A stretch of DNA of 64,000 nt from Porphyromonas sp. oral taxon 278 str. W7784. GTDB lineage: Bacteria; Bacteroidota; Bacteroidia; Bacteroidales; Porphyromonadaceae. The number at the start of each line of letters is the position of its first letter. The stretch's first letter is position 1. Positions 42,867 to 51,189 of the stretch are shown in pieces. Under the pieces are notes generated by a model. That model ran no database searches. It was not told the DNA's origin and saw nothing but the letters and a program-made list of their open reading frames with translations. The stretch spans positions 124,108-188,107 of the forward strand of contig NZ_KI259221.1 in the NCBI RefSeq assembly GCF_000467855.2. Reading direction: 5' to 3'. The position numbers and the translations under genes were made by a program.

Positions 42867-43316
42867 ATGCGACACCTCAGACGCATCCTGCCCCTCCTAA
42901 CGCTTACGCTGGGGCTCCTCTCTACTTCGCTCAAGGCTCAAGACACAGCAGAGAAGAAGACACCACCTACCCACCCGCTAACGCTCACTGTCGACGGGAT
43001 CGCTGAGCCCAAGGGAGAGCTCCTCATCGCTATCTATAGTTCTGCAGAGAGCTACCCTCAGAGCCCCTACAAGACGGCTATAGCCAAGGTCGACTCCCTC
43101 ACTAAGACCATCCTCATCGACCTCCCTGAAGGCTCCTATGGCATCAGTCTCTTCCAGGACCTCAATGGGAATAAGACCCTCGACTTCAATGGCTATGTCC
43201 CCGCCGAGAAGTACGGCTTCAGTAACAATGCTCCTGCCGAACATGGGCTCCCGAGCTTCAAGGATATCGCCTTCGTCTTCAAGCCGGGGGATGTCCAGTA
43301 CATCACCCTACGCTAG
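42867..43316 (+). CDS. DUF2141 domain-containing exported protein (second copy)
   Basis: A 149-residue exported protein with an N-terminal signal-like segment (RRILPLLTLTLGLLSTSLKAQ). It is clearly related to the protein at 40236: GELLIAIYSSAESYPQSPYKT, GSYGISLFQDLNGNKTLDFN and EKYGFSNNAPAEHGLPS align with the same positions there. The DLNGNKTLD loop resembles a calcium-binding loop. The function is unknown. It is the last gene of the operon, ending at the 43332 terminator. Confidence 0.88.
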   Translation: MRHLRRILPLLTLTLGLLSTSLKAQDTAEKKTPPTHPLTLTVDGIAEPKGELLIAIYSSAESYPQSPYKTAIAKVDSLTKTILIDLPEGSYGISLFQDLNGNKTLDFNGYVPAEKYGFSNNAPAEHGLPSFKDIAFVFKPGDVQYITLR

Positions 43317-43331
43317 AGGAAGCACGAAAGC

Positions 43332-43369
43332 AAAAGCCCCTCTTCACTGCTCGGTGGAGAGGGGCTTTT
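43332..43369. terminator. Bidirectional rho-independent terminator
   Basis: AAAAGCCCCTCT pairs with AGAGGGGCTTTT (12 bp), giving A/T runs on both sides. It separates the convergent DUF2141 and LolC-type genes. Confidence 0.88.
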
Positions 43370-43389
43370 ACTATGACTATGAGTAGGGG

Positions 43390-44649
43390 CTAATCAATGC
43401 GCATACTCTCTGCAGGATGGATACGACTGACTAGGCTGGCAGGTACTATGACCATCAGGAGGATGACCAGCAGGGTCCCGACATTGATCCCCAGCCATAG
43501 CCCGAGATCGAAGTGGATGGGTACGGCATCGGTGAAGTAGTTCGCAGGGTTGAGCTTGATGACCTTGTAGTGGCGCTGCACGAGGCTAAGTGTGAGGGCG
43601 AGGAGGTTCCCCCAGAGGACTCCCTTGAGGATCAGGCGGGCAGCGATGAGGAGGAAGGTCTGTCTTAGCTGGGAGTTCGTAGCACCGAGGGCCTTGAGGA
43701 TACCTATCTGCCGGCTCTTGTCCAGCACGATGATGATGAGCCCTGTGATCATCGCAAAGCCTCCTACTAGAAGCATGAGCGAGAGTAGAGCATAGACATT
43801 GGTATCGAGGAAGGCGAGCCAATTGAAGAGCTCAGGCTGGAGCTCTTGGCCAAGGTTCATCCCATAGTTCTCCTCTCCGATGAGGTCAGGTCGAGCCTGA
43901 AGGCTGGTGATGATATGCTCCAGGACTGCCCCAGCCTTCTCAGGCTCACGGAGCATGATCAAGAGGCGACTGAAGGTATGCTCATCCCAGTGGTTGAGCT
44001 TCTGTAGGGTCATGATCGGGCAGAGTGCTGGGGAGAGCTCGAGGCCCGTAGATTCGTAGATCGCCTGGAGCTCGAAGACGCGTATCCGCATCTTCTCACC
44101 GAAGAAGTAGATGCGGATATGATCACCCACCTGATAGCCCATACGTCGGGCTACGTGCGAGGGGAGGACGATCGGGGGACGGTCGCCACTGGGGGTAGAG
44201 AAGGAGGGGAAGGAGCCCGAACGGATGTTCTCCTCGAAGTAGCGACTACGGAAGCTAGAGTCGATCCCGTAGAGCAGGATCCCTGAGAAGTCGTCTTCCG
44301 TCTTGAGTAGCCCCGCTTGCTGGACGAGTGGGGTAGCGGTCTCTATGTCTGCTTGCCCTCTCAGGTAGGTGAGCAGTCGGGGGGAGATACGTATCGGGGT
44401 CGTTGAGGTCTTCCAGTCACTGCCGTAGCCGTTGAGACTGATATGTCCCGTCTGACTGAAGGCAAACTCATGGACCTGACGGTGGAAGCCTAGGATGATC
44501 GTCACCGAGAGGAGCATGACGCTCAGGCTCAGTGCCACACCGATGGTCGTCAGCCTAAGGATGGAGGAGAGGCGACGCGTCCCTTGGCGTGCCTTGCCCC
44601 GGGATAGCCCCTTGGCCAGGAAGATCGTAGCTGGAGAGAAGAGCCTCAT
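43390..44649 (-). CDS. LolC/LolE-type lipoprotein-releasing permease (FtsX family)
   Basis: A 419-residue inner-membrane permease. One transmembrane segment near the N-terminus (about 35-58, GVALSLSVMLLSVTIILGF) is followed by a large periplasmic domain and three C-terminal membrane segments. MITGLIIIVLDKSRQIGILKALGATNSQLRQTFLLIAA is the FtsX-type coupling region. It should pull lipoproteins out of the inner membrane with a LolD ATPase, which is not encoded next to it. It directly abuts the AI-2E-type gene upstream. Confidence 0.87.
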   Translation of the reverse strand: MRLFSPATIFLAKGLSRGKARQGTRRLSSILRLTTIGVALSLSVMLLSVTIILGFHRQVHEFAFSQTGHISLNGYGSDWKTSTTPIRISPRLLTYLRGQADIETATPLVQQAGLLKTEDDFSGILLYGIDSSFRSRYFEENIRSGSFPSFSTPSGDRPPIVLPSHVARRMGYQVGDHIRIYFFGEKMRIRVFELQAIYESTGLELSPALCPIMTLQKLNHWDEHTFSRLLIMLREPEKAGAVLEHIITSLQARPDLIGEENYGMNLGQELQPELFNWLAFLDTNVYALLSLMLLVGGFAMITGLIIIVLDKSRQIGILKALGATNSQLRQTFLLIAARLILKGVLWGNLLALTLSLVQRHYKVIKLNPANYFTDAVPIHFDLGLWLGINVGTLLVILLMVIVPASLVSRIHPAESMRID

Positions 44650-45843
44650 CTACTTCTCAGTCTCTGGGGTGGATACTGCCTCCACTGCAGGAGTCTTACC
44701 TCGGCGCTTCTTCTTAGCACTACGCTTCTCCTCATCTCGCTTACGTCTCTCGATGTAGTCCTCATCCTGCAGGACGTAGCGCATGTAGAGGGAGTAGATG
44801 AACATCGTCGCAGGTAGAGCGATGAGCATCCCGAAGAAGCCCAAGAGGTAGCCCCAGATAGAGAGCACGAGGAGGATCAGCGAGGGGCGCATCCCCATCG
44901 TCTGTCCCATGATATGAGGGACGATGAGCATATCCTGGATCACCTGCACGATCATTAGCACACCATAGCCGAGGAGGAGGCAGACGAAAGCATTCTCACC
45001 CGTCTGGGCGGCCATGAGTAGACAGGCCAACCCCAAGGGGATGACACCGAGCGCCTGCATGTAGGGGATGAAGTTCAGGATGCCAATGAAGATACCCATA
45101 GCTGTGGCCAGCGGTAGTCCGATGATGTTGAAGCCCACAGAGAGCAGGAGTCCCACGCTGATGGCTACGAAGGCTTGGCCACGGAAGTAGTTGTTCATGT
45201 AGCGATCTAGATCGGAGAAGATCGCATGCACTGTGGGGCGAGATCTCTTGGGGAAGAGGCCGATAAAGCCCCGTCCTAGGTTCTCGAAGTCCAGCAGGAT
45301 GAAGATGAAGTAGATGATCCCAATGAGGAAGACAAAGCCCCAAGAGAAGATGGAGAGCGTGCCATTGATGATCCCACCCAGCTGGTCCAGTAGGAGCTTG
45401 GTATTCTCTAGGATCTTCTCGAAGGAGAGGTGCTGAGAAAAGCTCCCCCAGTTGATCCCACCACTCAGGTAGTTGCGTACGCTCTTCGGCAGGAGCATCG
45501 TCAGTAGATCCTGCCCGCCGCTATAGCCCGAGATGACCTGCAGAGTCTTCTCTACCTCAGCCTTGACCGAAGGGATGACGAAGATGACTCCGAGGGTGAC
45601 GAGGGCTCCCAGCAGGAGGAGGGTAAGCAGGACAGAGAGCCCTCGGGAGCGCAAGTGCAGTGTGTACTGGAAGAAGCGCACCAAGGGCATCACCACATAG
45701 GCGAAGATCCCTGCAAGTAGGAAGGGTAGGATGATACTCCATATCGCCTGAAGAGCCCAGAAGATGAGGATGACCAGCACTGCTAGGAGAAAGGCTCTAG
45801 ACATGCGGTCGAAGGTGAGCGGGCGGGCGAGGAACTGTTTCAT
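44650..45843 (-). CDS. AI-2E family transporter
   Basis: A 397-residue inner-membrane protein with about eight hydrophobic segments and a basic C-terminal tail (RRKRDEEKRSAKKKRRGK). The arrangement is that of the PerM/AI-2E exporter family (PF01594), with LRSRGLSVLLTLLLLGALVTLG near the start and FIPYMQALGVIPLGLACLL in the middle. Members export autoinducer-2 or act as sodium/proton antiporters; the substrate here is unknown. Its stop codon immediately precedes the start codon of the LolC-type gene. Confidence 0.9.
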   Translation of the reverse strand: MKQFLARPLTFDRMSRAFLLAVLVILIFWALQAIWSIILPFLLAGIFAYVVMPLVRFFQYTLHLRSRGLSVLLTLLLLGALVTLGVIFVIPSVKAEVEKTLQVISGYSGGQDLLTMLLPKSVRNYLSGGINWGSFSQHLSFEKILENTKLLLDQLGGIINGTLSIFSWGFVFLIGIIYFIFILLDFENLGRGFIGLFPKRSRPTVHAIFSDLDRYMNNYFRGQAFVAISVGLLLSVGFNIIGLPLATAMGIFIGILNFIPYMQALGVIPLGLACLLMAAQTGENAFVCLLLGYGVLMIVQVIQDMLIVPHIMGQTMGMRPSLILLVLSIWGYLLGFFGMLIALPATMFIYSLYMRYVLQDEDYIERRKRDEEKRSAKKKRRGKTPAVEAVSTPETEK

Positions 45844-45924
45844 TGGATGATGGACTAAGGGACGAGAGTCTCATCCCAGAGGGGAGCGTGGAGCTGAGAC
45901 CGAGGCCTCAGCCTGAAGGGTATA

Positions 45925-45961
45925 GCTAGCCCTTGGACCTGTATGGAGCCCAAGGGCTAGC
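45925..45961 (-). terminator. Terminator of the tkt-rpiB operon
   Basis: GCTAGCCCTTGG pairs with CCAAGGGCTAGC over 12 bp, 60 bases beyond the rpiB stop. Confidence 0.65.
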
Positions 45962-46020
45962 CTGATGCAGTCACCCCTCGCAGTCACTTAGCCAGGGGTG
46001 TATGGGAGCGAATCGTCGCC

Positions 46021-46458
46021 CTATTCGTGGATAGGGATCTTATCGACACGGGGCTGATGCCGTCCGCCCTCGAAGGCTGTATCGAGGAAGGCAGAGACGA
46101 TCTCCTCAGCCTGTTGCTCCGTGATGAAGCGAGCGGGCAGAGAGAGTACGTTAGCATCGTTGTGCTCACGGGCGAGCTTAGCTAGCTCGACATCCCAGCA
46201 GAGGGCGGCACGTACCCGAGGGTACTTGTTCAGGACCATGGAGATCCCATTGCCAGAGCCACAGACGGAGATCCCTCGGGAGAGCTCTCCCTGCTGGATC
46301 GCCCGACCCATGGGATGGGCGAAGTCGGGGTAATCACATCGCTCGCTGGAGTAACAGCCGAAGTCCTTGACCGACAGGCCTCGGGCGATGAGCTGAGCTT
46401 TCACAAGCTCCTTGACCTCGTAGCCAGCGTGGTCAGAGCAAATGCCTATCTGATTCAT
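46021..46458 (-). CDS. rpiB: Ribose-5-phosphate isomerase B
   Basis: It interconverts ribose 5-phosphate and ribulose 5-phosphate. The 145-residue protein begins with IGICSDHAGYEVKELV, carries the active-site Cys in VCGSGNGISMVLNK, and has HNDANVLSLPARF with the phosphate-binding Arg nearby. It is 29 bases downstream of tkt, forming a pentose-phosphate operon. Confidence 0.95.
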   Translation of the reverse strand: MNQIGICSDHAGYEVKELVKAQLIARGLSVKDFGCYSSERCDYPDFAHPMGRAIQQGELSRGISVCGSGNGISMVLNKYPRVRAALCWDVELAKLAREHNDANVLSLPARFITEQQAEEIVSAFLDTAFEGGRHQPRVDKIPIHE

Positions 46459-46487
46459 ATCATCTAGTGAACTAGGGGAGGGACGGA

Positions 46488-48524
46488 TTACTTACCGAGG
46501 AGCTTTTTGACCTCGTGGTAGACATGCTCTGGAGTGAAGCCTAGCTTCTCATCGAGCACCTTGTAGGGAGCGGAGAAGCCGAAGGAGTTCAGACCCCAGA
46601 TAGAGCCATGGTCACCTACCAGTCCTAGGAGATTGACGGGGAGACCTGCCGTGAGACCAAAGCGGATGATCCCCTCGGGTAGGACTTCCTGCTGATACTC
46701 CTTGCTCTGACGGCGGAAGAGCCCTTCGCTGGGCACAGCCACGATCTGTAGGCGGATACCCTCCTTGTGCAGTAGTTCAGCACCCTCGACGAGCGTAGAG
46801 ACCTCGCTACCGTTAGCGATGAGTACGACCTCGGGCTTCTCATCACGAAGGACGATATAGCCCCCACGTGTAGCTGCCTCGGCAGCTGTGCGTCGGCTCT
46901 CTCCAGCGGGAGCGGGTAGGTCATTGATATTCTGACGGGAGAGGATGAGTGCCGTAGGTGTATGGACGTTCTCCATAGCCATGCGCCAAGCCACCGTCGT
47001 CTCCTCGACATCGGAGGGGCGGAGTACAAGCACGCTGTCTCGGCCGTGGTGATTCTGGAGCTTCTCCATCAGGCGAATCTGTGCTTCCTGCTCTACAGGC
47101 TCATGGGTAGGTCCATCCTCACCGACACGGAAGGCATCGTGTGACCAGATGAACTTCACGGGGAGCTCCATGAGGGCGGCCATGCGCACTGCTGGCTTCA
47201 TGTAGTCGGAGAAGACGAAGAACGTACCACAGGCAGCTACGACCCCACCATGCAGGGCCATACCGATGCAGAGACAAGCCATCGTCAGCTCAGCTACCCC
47301 AGGTTGGAGGAAGGCACCACTGAAGTCCCCACGGCTCAGAGCTCGGGTCTTCTTGAGGAAGCCATCGGTCTTATCGGAGTTAGAGAGGTCGGCGGAGGCT
47401 ACGATCATGTTCTCTACCTGAGTAGCTAGTGCACTGAGCACCGTAGCAGAGGCAGCTCGGGTAGCTTGGTTAGGCTTCTGCTCGACCTGACTCCAGTCGA
47501 CAGAGGGAGTCTTGCCTGAGAACCATTCATCGAGCTTCTTAGCACGGTCGGGGTTGTCTTCACGCCACGTCTGCTCCTCCTTCTTACGGGCAGCAGCCAG
47601 CTCACGGAGGTGCTTCAGACGAGCATCATAGAGCGCCTGTACCTCGGGGAAGATCTGGAAGGGCTCGCTGGGATCACCACCGAGGTTCTTCACCGTCCCT
47701 TCGAAGCATGCACCGGCTGCTGAGAGAGGCTGGCCGTGGGTATTGACGCGATTCTCGTAGTTCTCACCATTAGGTCCGACAGCTCCACGCCCCATGACGG
47801 TCTTGCCTATGATCAGGGTGGGCTTGCCGACGGTAGCCTTAGCTTCCTTGAGCGCTGTGCGGATCTGGTCGGGACAGCAACCATCGATCTCGATGACGTG
47901 CCAACCCCAAGCCTTGTACTTAGCAGCTACATCTTCGCTGTCGACCTCTTCGACGGTCGTAGAGAGCTGGACATTATTGGCATCATAGTACATGATGAGG
48001 TTGTCCAGCCCCAGATGCCCTGCGATACGACCTGCCCCCTGAGAGATCTCCTCCTGGATACCACCATCGGAGATATAGGCGTAGATCGTCTGGCTCATGA
48101 CCCAGCCTAGGCGGTGCTGGAGGAACTTAGCAGCGATGGCAGCTCCGACGGCGAAGGTATGCCCTTGCCCCAGAGGTCCAGAGGTGTTCTCTACGCCACG
48201 CAGTACATCGACCTCGGGGTGTCCAGGAGTAGGACTTCCCCACTGACGGAACTGCTTGAGTTCGTCCATCGTGTACTTCCCCAGGAGTGAGAGCTGGGCA
48301 TAGAGCATCGGAGACATGTGCCCCGGGTCCATGAAGAAGCGGTCACGTCCAGACCAAGCGGGTGCATCTGGATCGAAGATGAGGAACTCTGAGAAGAGGA
48401 CATTGACAAAGTCCGCTCCGCCCATAGCCCCACCAGGGTGGCCACTCTTAGCTCGCTCGACCATGCTGGCTGCTAGGATACGAATGTTGTTCGCAGCCTG
48501 GGTCATCAGTTGATTGTTGTTCAT
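46488..48524 (-). CDS. tkt: Transketolase
   Basis: The thiamine-diphosphate enzyme of the pentose phosphate pathway, 678 residues. The start at 48524 (MNNNQLMTQAANN) is preferred over an in-frame ATG at 48593, which lies within the -7 box. SGHPGGAMG, GPLGQGHTFAVGAA and the GDG-like cofactor region (YAYISDGGIQEE) are visible. VGEDGPTHEPVEQ is in the C-terminal half. TATCTTTG lies 67 bases upstream, and palindrome array C a further 83 bases upstream. Confidence 0.96.
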   Translation of the reverse strand: MNNNQLMTQAANNIRILAASMVERAKSGHPGGAMGGADFVNVLFSEFLIFDPDAPAWSGRDRFFMDPGHMSPMLYAQLSLLGKYTMDELKQFRQWGSPTPGHPEVDVLRGVENTSGPLGQGHTFAVGAAIAAKFLQHRLGWVMSQTIYAYISDGGIQEEISQGAGRIAGHLGLDNLIMYYDANNVQLSTTVEEVDSEDVAAKYKAWGWHVIEIDGCCPDQIRTALKEAKATVGKPTLIIGKTVMGRGAVGPNGENYENRVNTHGQPLSAAGACFEGTVKNLGGDPSEPFQIFPEVQALYDARLKHLRELAAARKKEEQTWREDNPDRAKKLDEWFSGKTPSVDWSQVEQKPNQATRAASATVLSALATQVENMIVASADLSNSDKTDGFLKKTRALSRGDFSGAFLQPGVAELTMACLCIGMALHGGVVAACGTFFVFSDYMKPAVRMAALMELPVKFIWSHDAFRVGEDGPTHEPVEQEAQIRLMEKLQNHHGRDSVLVLRPSDVEETTVAWRMAMENVHTPTALILSRQNINDLPAPAGESRRTAAEAATRGGYIVLRDEKPEVVLIANGSEVSTLVEGAELLHKEGIRLQIVAVPSEGLFRRQSKEYQQEVLPEGIIRFGLTAGLPVNLLGLVGDHGSIWGLNSFGFSAPYKVLDEKLGFTPEHVYHEVKKLLGK

Positions 48525-48590
48525 GTAGATGATGTGATTTGTTGCTTGCCCTTCGGATCGGACAACGGTTGTCCTAGGCCTAAGGCAACT

Positions 48591-48598
48591 CAAAGATA
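48591..48598 (-). promoter_or_regulatory. Predicted -7 box of tkt-rpiB
   Basis: TATCTTTG on the minus strand, 67 bases upstream of the tkt ATG. No clear -33 box. Confidence 0.5.
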
Positions 48599-48680
48599 CA
48601 ACATTTTAGGGGGCTCTGATACCTCGCTCCCTCGTGGCGGATGATTCCGCTCCGTCTCCTCGATGATGGGGGAGAAGATC

Positions 48681-48790
48681 CCCCATTCATACCTCCCAAG
48701 AGGAACCCATTCATGGGTCGCTCGGGTGACCCATGAATGGGTCGGTCAGGTACCCCATGAATGGGGTAGAAGAGCGCCCCATGATCCCCC
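48681..48790. repeat. 24-bp-period palindrome array (locus C, five units)
   Basis: Unit centres are 48687.5, 48711.5, 48735.5, 48759.5 and 48783.5. Inner units are ACCCATTCATGGGT (48705-48718), ACCCATGAATGGGT (48729-48742) and CCCCATGAATGGGG (48753-48766); the outer two are half-decayed. All spacers are 10 bases. The spacers CGCTCGGGTG and CGGTCAGGTA are close to those at loci B and D. Confidence 0.9.
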
Positions 48791-48850
48791 CTTCTCAGAG
48801 CGGGCGAAACTCCCCCTCGGGGAAGTGGCTTGGGGGTAAGGGGAAAAGAA

Positions 48851-48883
48851 AGCCCCCGCAGGGAGATGATCCATGCGAGGGCT
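48851..48883 (-). terminator. Terminator of the long clpP-to-mutL run
   Basis: AGCCCCCGC pairs with GCGAGGGCT (one mismatch), followed on the minus strand by TTCTTTTC. Confidence 0.7.
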
Positions 48884-48889
48884 CGTAGA

Positions 48890-50821
48890 CTAGTTGAAGA
48901 AGTTAGCGACCATGGGCTCTGTAAGGAGGGTGATGATCGCTTTGCCCGAAGGCGTGAAGTAGGGATCACTGCTGGAGAAAAGCTGATCCATGAGTTCGGT
49001 GAGTCCTTCGTCATCCTTAGGGAAGACTCGCTGAAGTGCCTCCGACTCGGCAGCCACCTCAGCGAGGAACATGTGGACGTACTCCGTGCCCTCCCGATGG
49101 GTATCGATGCTGTCGGCCACGATGAGTCGGACGAACCCAGCGGCATCCTTGGCGATGAACGATGGAGCTTCGACGATCGAATAGTGTCCGTCTCCAAGAT
49201 CGCCGAAGTCAAATCCTACTTGACTCAGCTCTTCCATGAGCTGTATCGCCGTAGGGAGCTCCTGTGGAGCAAACTCCAGAACTTCGGGGAAGAGGGGCTG
49301 CTCGACTCGGTAGCTATGCGCCGTCATGTCCGCTCGGTACTGCTCGTAGGTGATACGTAGTACGGCACGGGCTAGATCTACGAATGCCAGTGCATCGCCC
49401 AGTGTCGTGACGATGTAGCGACTCTGATAGAGTAGGCGAGAGCTGGGCGTAGAGGGGCGTGTGCGGAGATTGCCTGCCTGAGAGAGGCGAATGCCACGAG
49501 TCGACTGCTCCTGAGGCTCCTCTTCGAAGAGACGCTGATCCTCCTTGTCGAAGGTCATGCTATCGAAGTGCTCCCCGAGATCATCCCAGTTCACCTCGGG
49601 CTCCTTCGGCAGATAGCTTCGACCCGAGGAGGAGAGGCGCACGCCTAATCTTCCTCCTCCAAAGGAAGGGGTAGAGCTAGCTGTGCTCCCTTCGGCTAGA
49701 GGATCGCTCCCCAACTGACTGCGGGAGGCTAGCTGTTCATCCAGATCAAGCACCGTATCCTTGCGCCCTGCATAGGCGGGGATCTCTACCTGCGAAGCAT
49801 CCTCGAAGTCGATGATCGGGGCTAGGGCATGAGAGCTGAAGGCATCACGCACCAAGCTGAGGATCACCTGGAAGATCGTGTTCTCATCAATGAAGCGAAC
49901 GTCAGTCTTCTGTGGGTGGATGTTGACATCGATATTCTCCGCTGGGATGGAGAAGAAGAGGAAGTAATGGGGCTGTGTACCTGCGGGGATGAAGTTCTCG
50001 TAGGCTAGGCTGATCGCCTTGTGGAAGTAGGGATGACGGATGAAGCGATCATTGACGAAGAAGTACTGCTGTGCTCCGCTCTTCAGCGCTGAGGAGGGTG
50101 TGCCGATGAAGCCTCGTATCGTGCAGAAGGCACTCTCGTAGCTCACGGGGATGAGTGCCTTGGAGAGCTTCTGCCCCCCGATACCGATGATACGCTCCTT
50201 GAGCGAACTGGCAGGGAGCGTCTTGTCGTACTTCCCTGCACCACGGAGCGAGAAGGCGATCTGCGGATTGGCTAGGGCGACCTTGGCGAACTCTCGCCAG
50301 ATCTCCATCAGTTCCGTCGCTTCCTTCCTTGCCTCGAGGTGCTTGCGTCTACCTGGGGTGTTGTAGAAGATATTCTTCGCCTTGAGGGTCGTCCCTACGG
50401 CACAGGCTACGGGCGACTGCGACTTGACCCTCGTCCCCTCGATGATGAGCTCTGTGCCTACATCGAGACTAGCGATACGGGTCTGTAGCTCCACCTGACA
50501 GACGGAGGCGATCGCCGCCAGAGCTTCGCCACGGAAGCCCATCGTCGTCAGACGCTGTAGGTCGTCGATGGTCTGGAGCTTGGAGGTAGCATGACGCTCG
50601 AAAGCCATGCGTGCATCCGTAGGGGACATCCCCTTGCCGTCGTCGGTCACGGATACAGCCTGCCGTCCAGCGCCTACGATCTCGACTTGGATCTGCGAAG
50701 CGCCAGCATCGATCGAGTTCTCCACGAGCTCCTTGACCAGATAGGCTGGAGCGGGTACGACCTCCCCTGCGGCTATCTGATTGGCAATGGACTCGGGGAG
50801 TAGACGGATAATATCGCTCAT
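48890..50821 (-). CDS. mutL: DNA mismatch repair protein MutL
   Basis: A 643-residue GHKL ATPase that couples mismatch recognition to strand excision. The N-terminal domain is intact: ELVENSIDAGASQ, VTDDGKGM and TMGFRGEALAAIASV. A Ser-rich linker (about 370-450) leads to the C-terminal dimerisation domain. There the expected endonuclease motif DQHA-x2-E-x4-E reads DLARAVLRITYE, and the final metal-binding CPHGRP-like segment reads FTPSGK. Nicking activity is therefore doubtful. The start overlaps the TGA of the preceding small gene. It ends the long run that begins with clpP. Confidence 0.95.
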   Translation of the reverse strand: MSDIIRLLPESIANQIAAGEVVPAPAYLVKELVENSIDAGASQIQVEIVGAGRQAVSVTDDGKGMSPTDARMAFERHATSKLQTIDDLQRLTTMGFRGEALAAIASVCQVELQTRIASLDVGTELIIEGTRVKSQSPVACAVGTTLKAKNIFYNTPGRRKHLEARKEATELMEIWREFAKVALANPQIAFSLRGAGKYDKTLPASSLKERIIGIGGQKLSKALIPVSYESAFCTIRGFIGTPSSALKSGAQQYFFVNDRFIRHPYFHKAISLAYENFIPAGTQPHYFLFFSIPAENIDVNIHPQKTDVRFIDENTIFQVILSLVRDAFSSHALAPIIDFEDASQVEIPAYAGRKDTVLDLDEQLASRSQLGSDPLAEGSTASSTPSFGGGRLGVRLSSSGRSYLPKEPEVNWDDLGEHFDSMTFDKEDQRLFEEEPQEQSTRGIRLSQAGNLRTRPSTPSSRLLYQSRYIVTTLGDALAFVDLARAVLRITYEQYRADMTAHSYRVEQPLFPEVLEFAPQELPTAIQLMEELSQVGFDFGDLGDGHYSIVEAPSFIAKDAAGFVRLIVADSIDTHREGTEYVHMFLAEVAAESEALQRVFPKDDEGLTELMDQLFSSSDPYFTPSGKAIITLLTEPMVANFFN

Positions 50822-51189
50822 CTAATGAAGAAATACCAGAAGGCAAATCCTAGGGCTAAGAGGGCGATCATGAGGCGGATGATTCGCTGACTGCGGTCGG
50901 CCGAGGTGATCCCCCGTCGATGCTGTCGGCTCAGGTGTCGAGTCGAGTGTATGAAGGCTCCTCGGATCTGCTCCGTAGCATCATAGTTAGGCGGTGTAGA
51001 AGAGCTACCCGAAGTCCCTTCGCTGGTAGGCTCTGGGGCTGAATCTGGCTCGAGCTCTCCAGCCTCGATCATTTCCCGCCTAATGCGTTCGACTCGCTTG
51101 GCGAGTTCTTCCCTTTTAGGATCCCAGTAGATGAGCTTGTGCTCGAACTGTCTTGGTCTTCTCTGCTTGAAAAAGCTCTGTATACCCAT
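50818..51189 (-). CDS. Small tail-anchored membrane protein, conserved in Bacteroidota
   Basis: A 123-residue protein of unknown function. The N-terminal part contains FEHKLIYWDPKREEL, which I recall from a small Bacteroidota family with a YYDP-like motif. A low-complexity Ser/Pro/Glu stretch follows, and a single transmembrane segment (IIRLMIALLALGFAFWYFFI) lies at the very end. The start at 51189 overlaps the end of the OstA-like gene by 121 bases in another frame; an internal Met40 start at 51072 would reduce this to 4 bases but lose the conserved part. It overlaps mutL by 4 bases (ATGA). Confidence 0.7.
   Translation of the reverse strand: MGIQSFFKQRRPRQFEHKLIYWDPKREELAKRVERIRREMIEAGELEPDSAPEPTSEGTSGSSSTPPNYDATEQIRGAFIHSTRHLSRQHRRGITSADRSQRIIRLMIALLALGFAFWYFFIR

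Larger units (their letters stand above)
48525..48889. other. Intergenic region between mutL and tkt
   Basis: 365 bases with the tkt -7 box (48591-48598), the five-unit palindrome array (48681-48790), a GGGCGAAACT motif (48802-48811) and the mutL terminator (48851-48883). Confidence 0.5.

Noticed and set aside
48525-48593. N-terminally extended transketolase from 48593
   Set aside because: The extension contains the -7 box and lacks family similarity; the start at 48524 matches the family.
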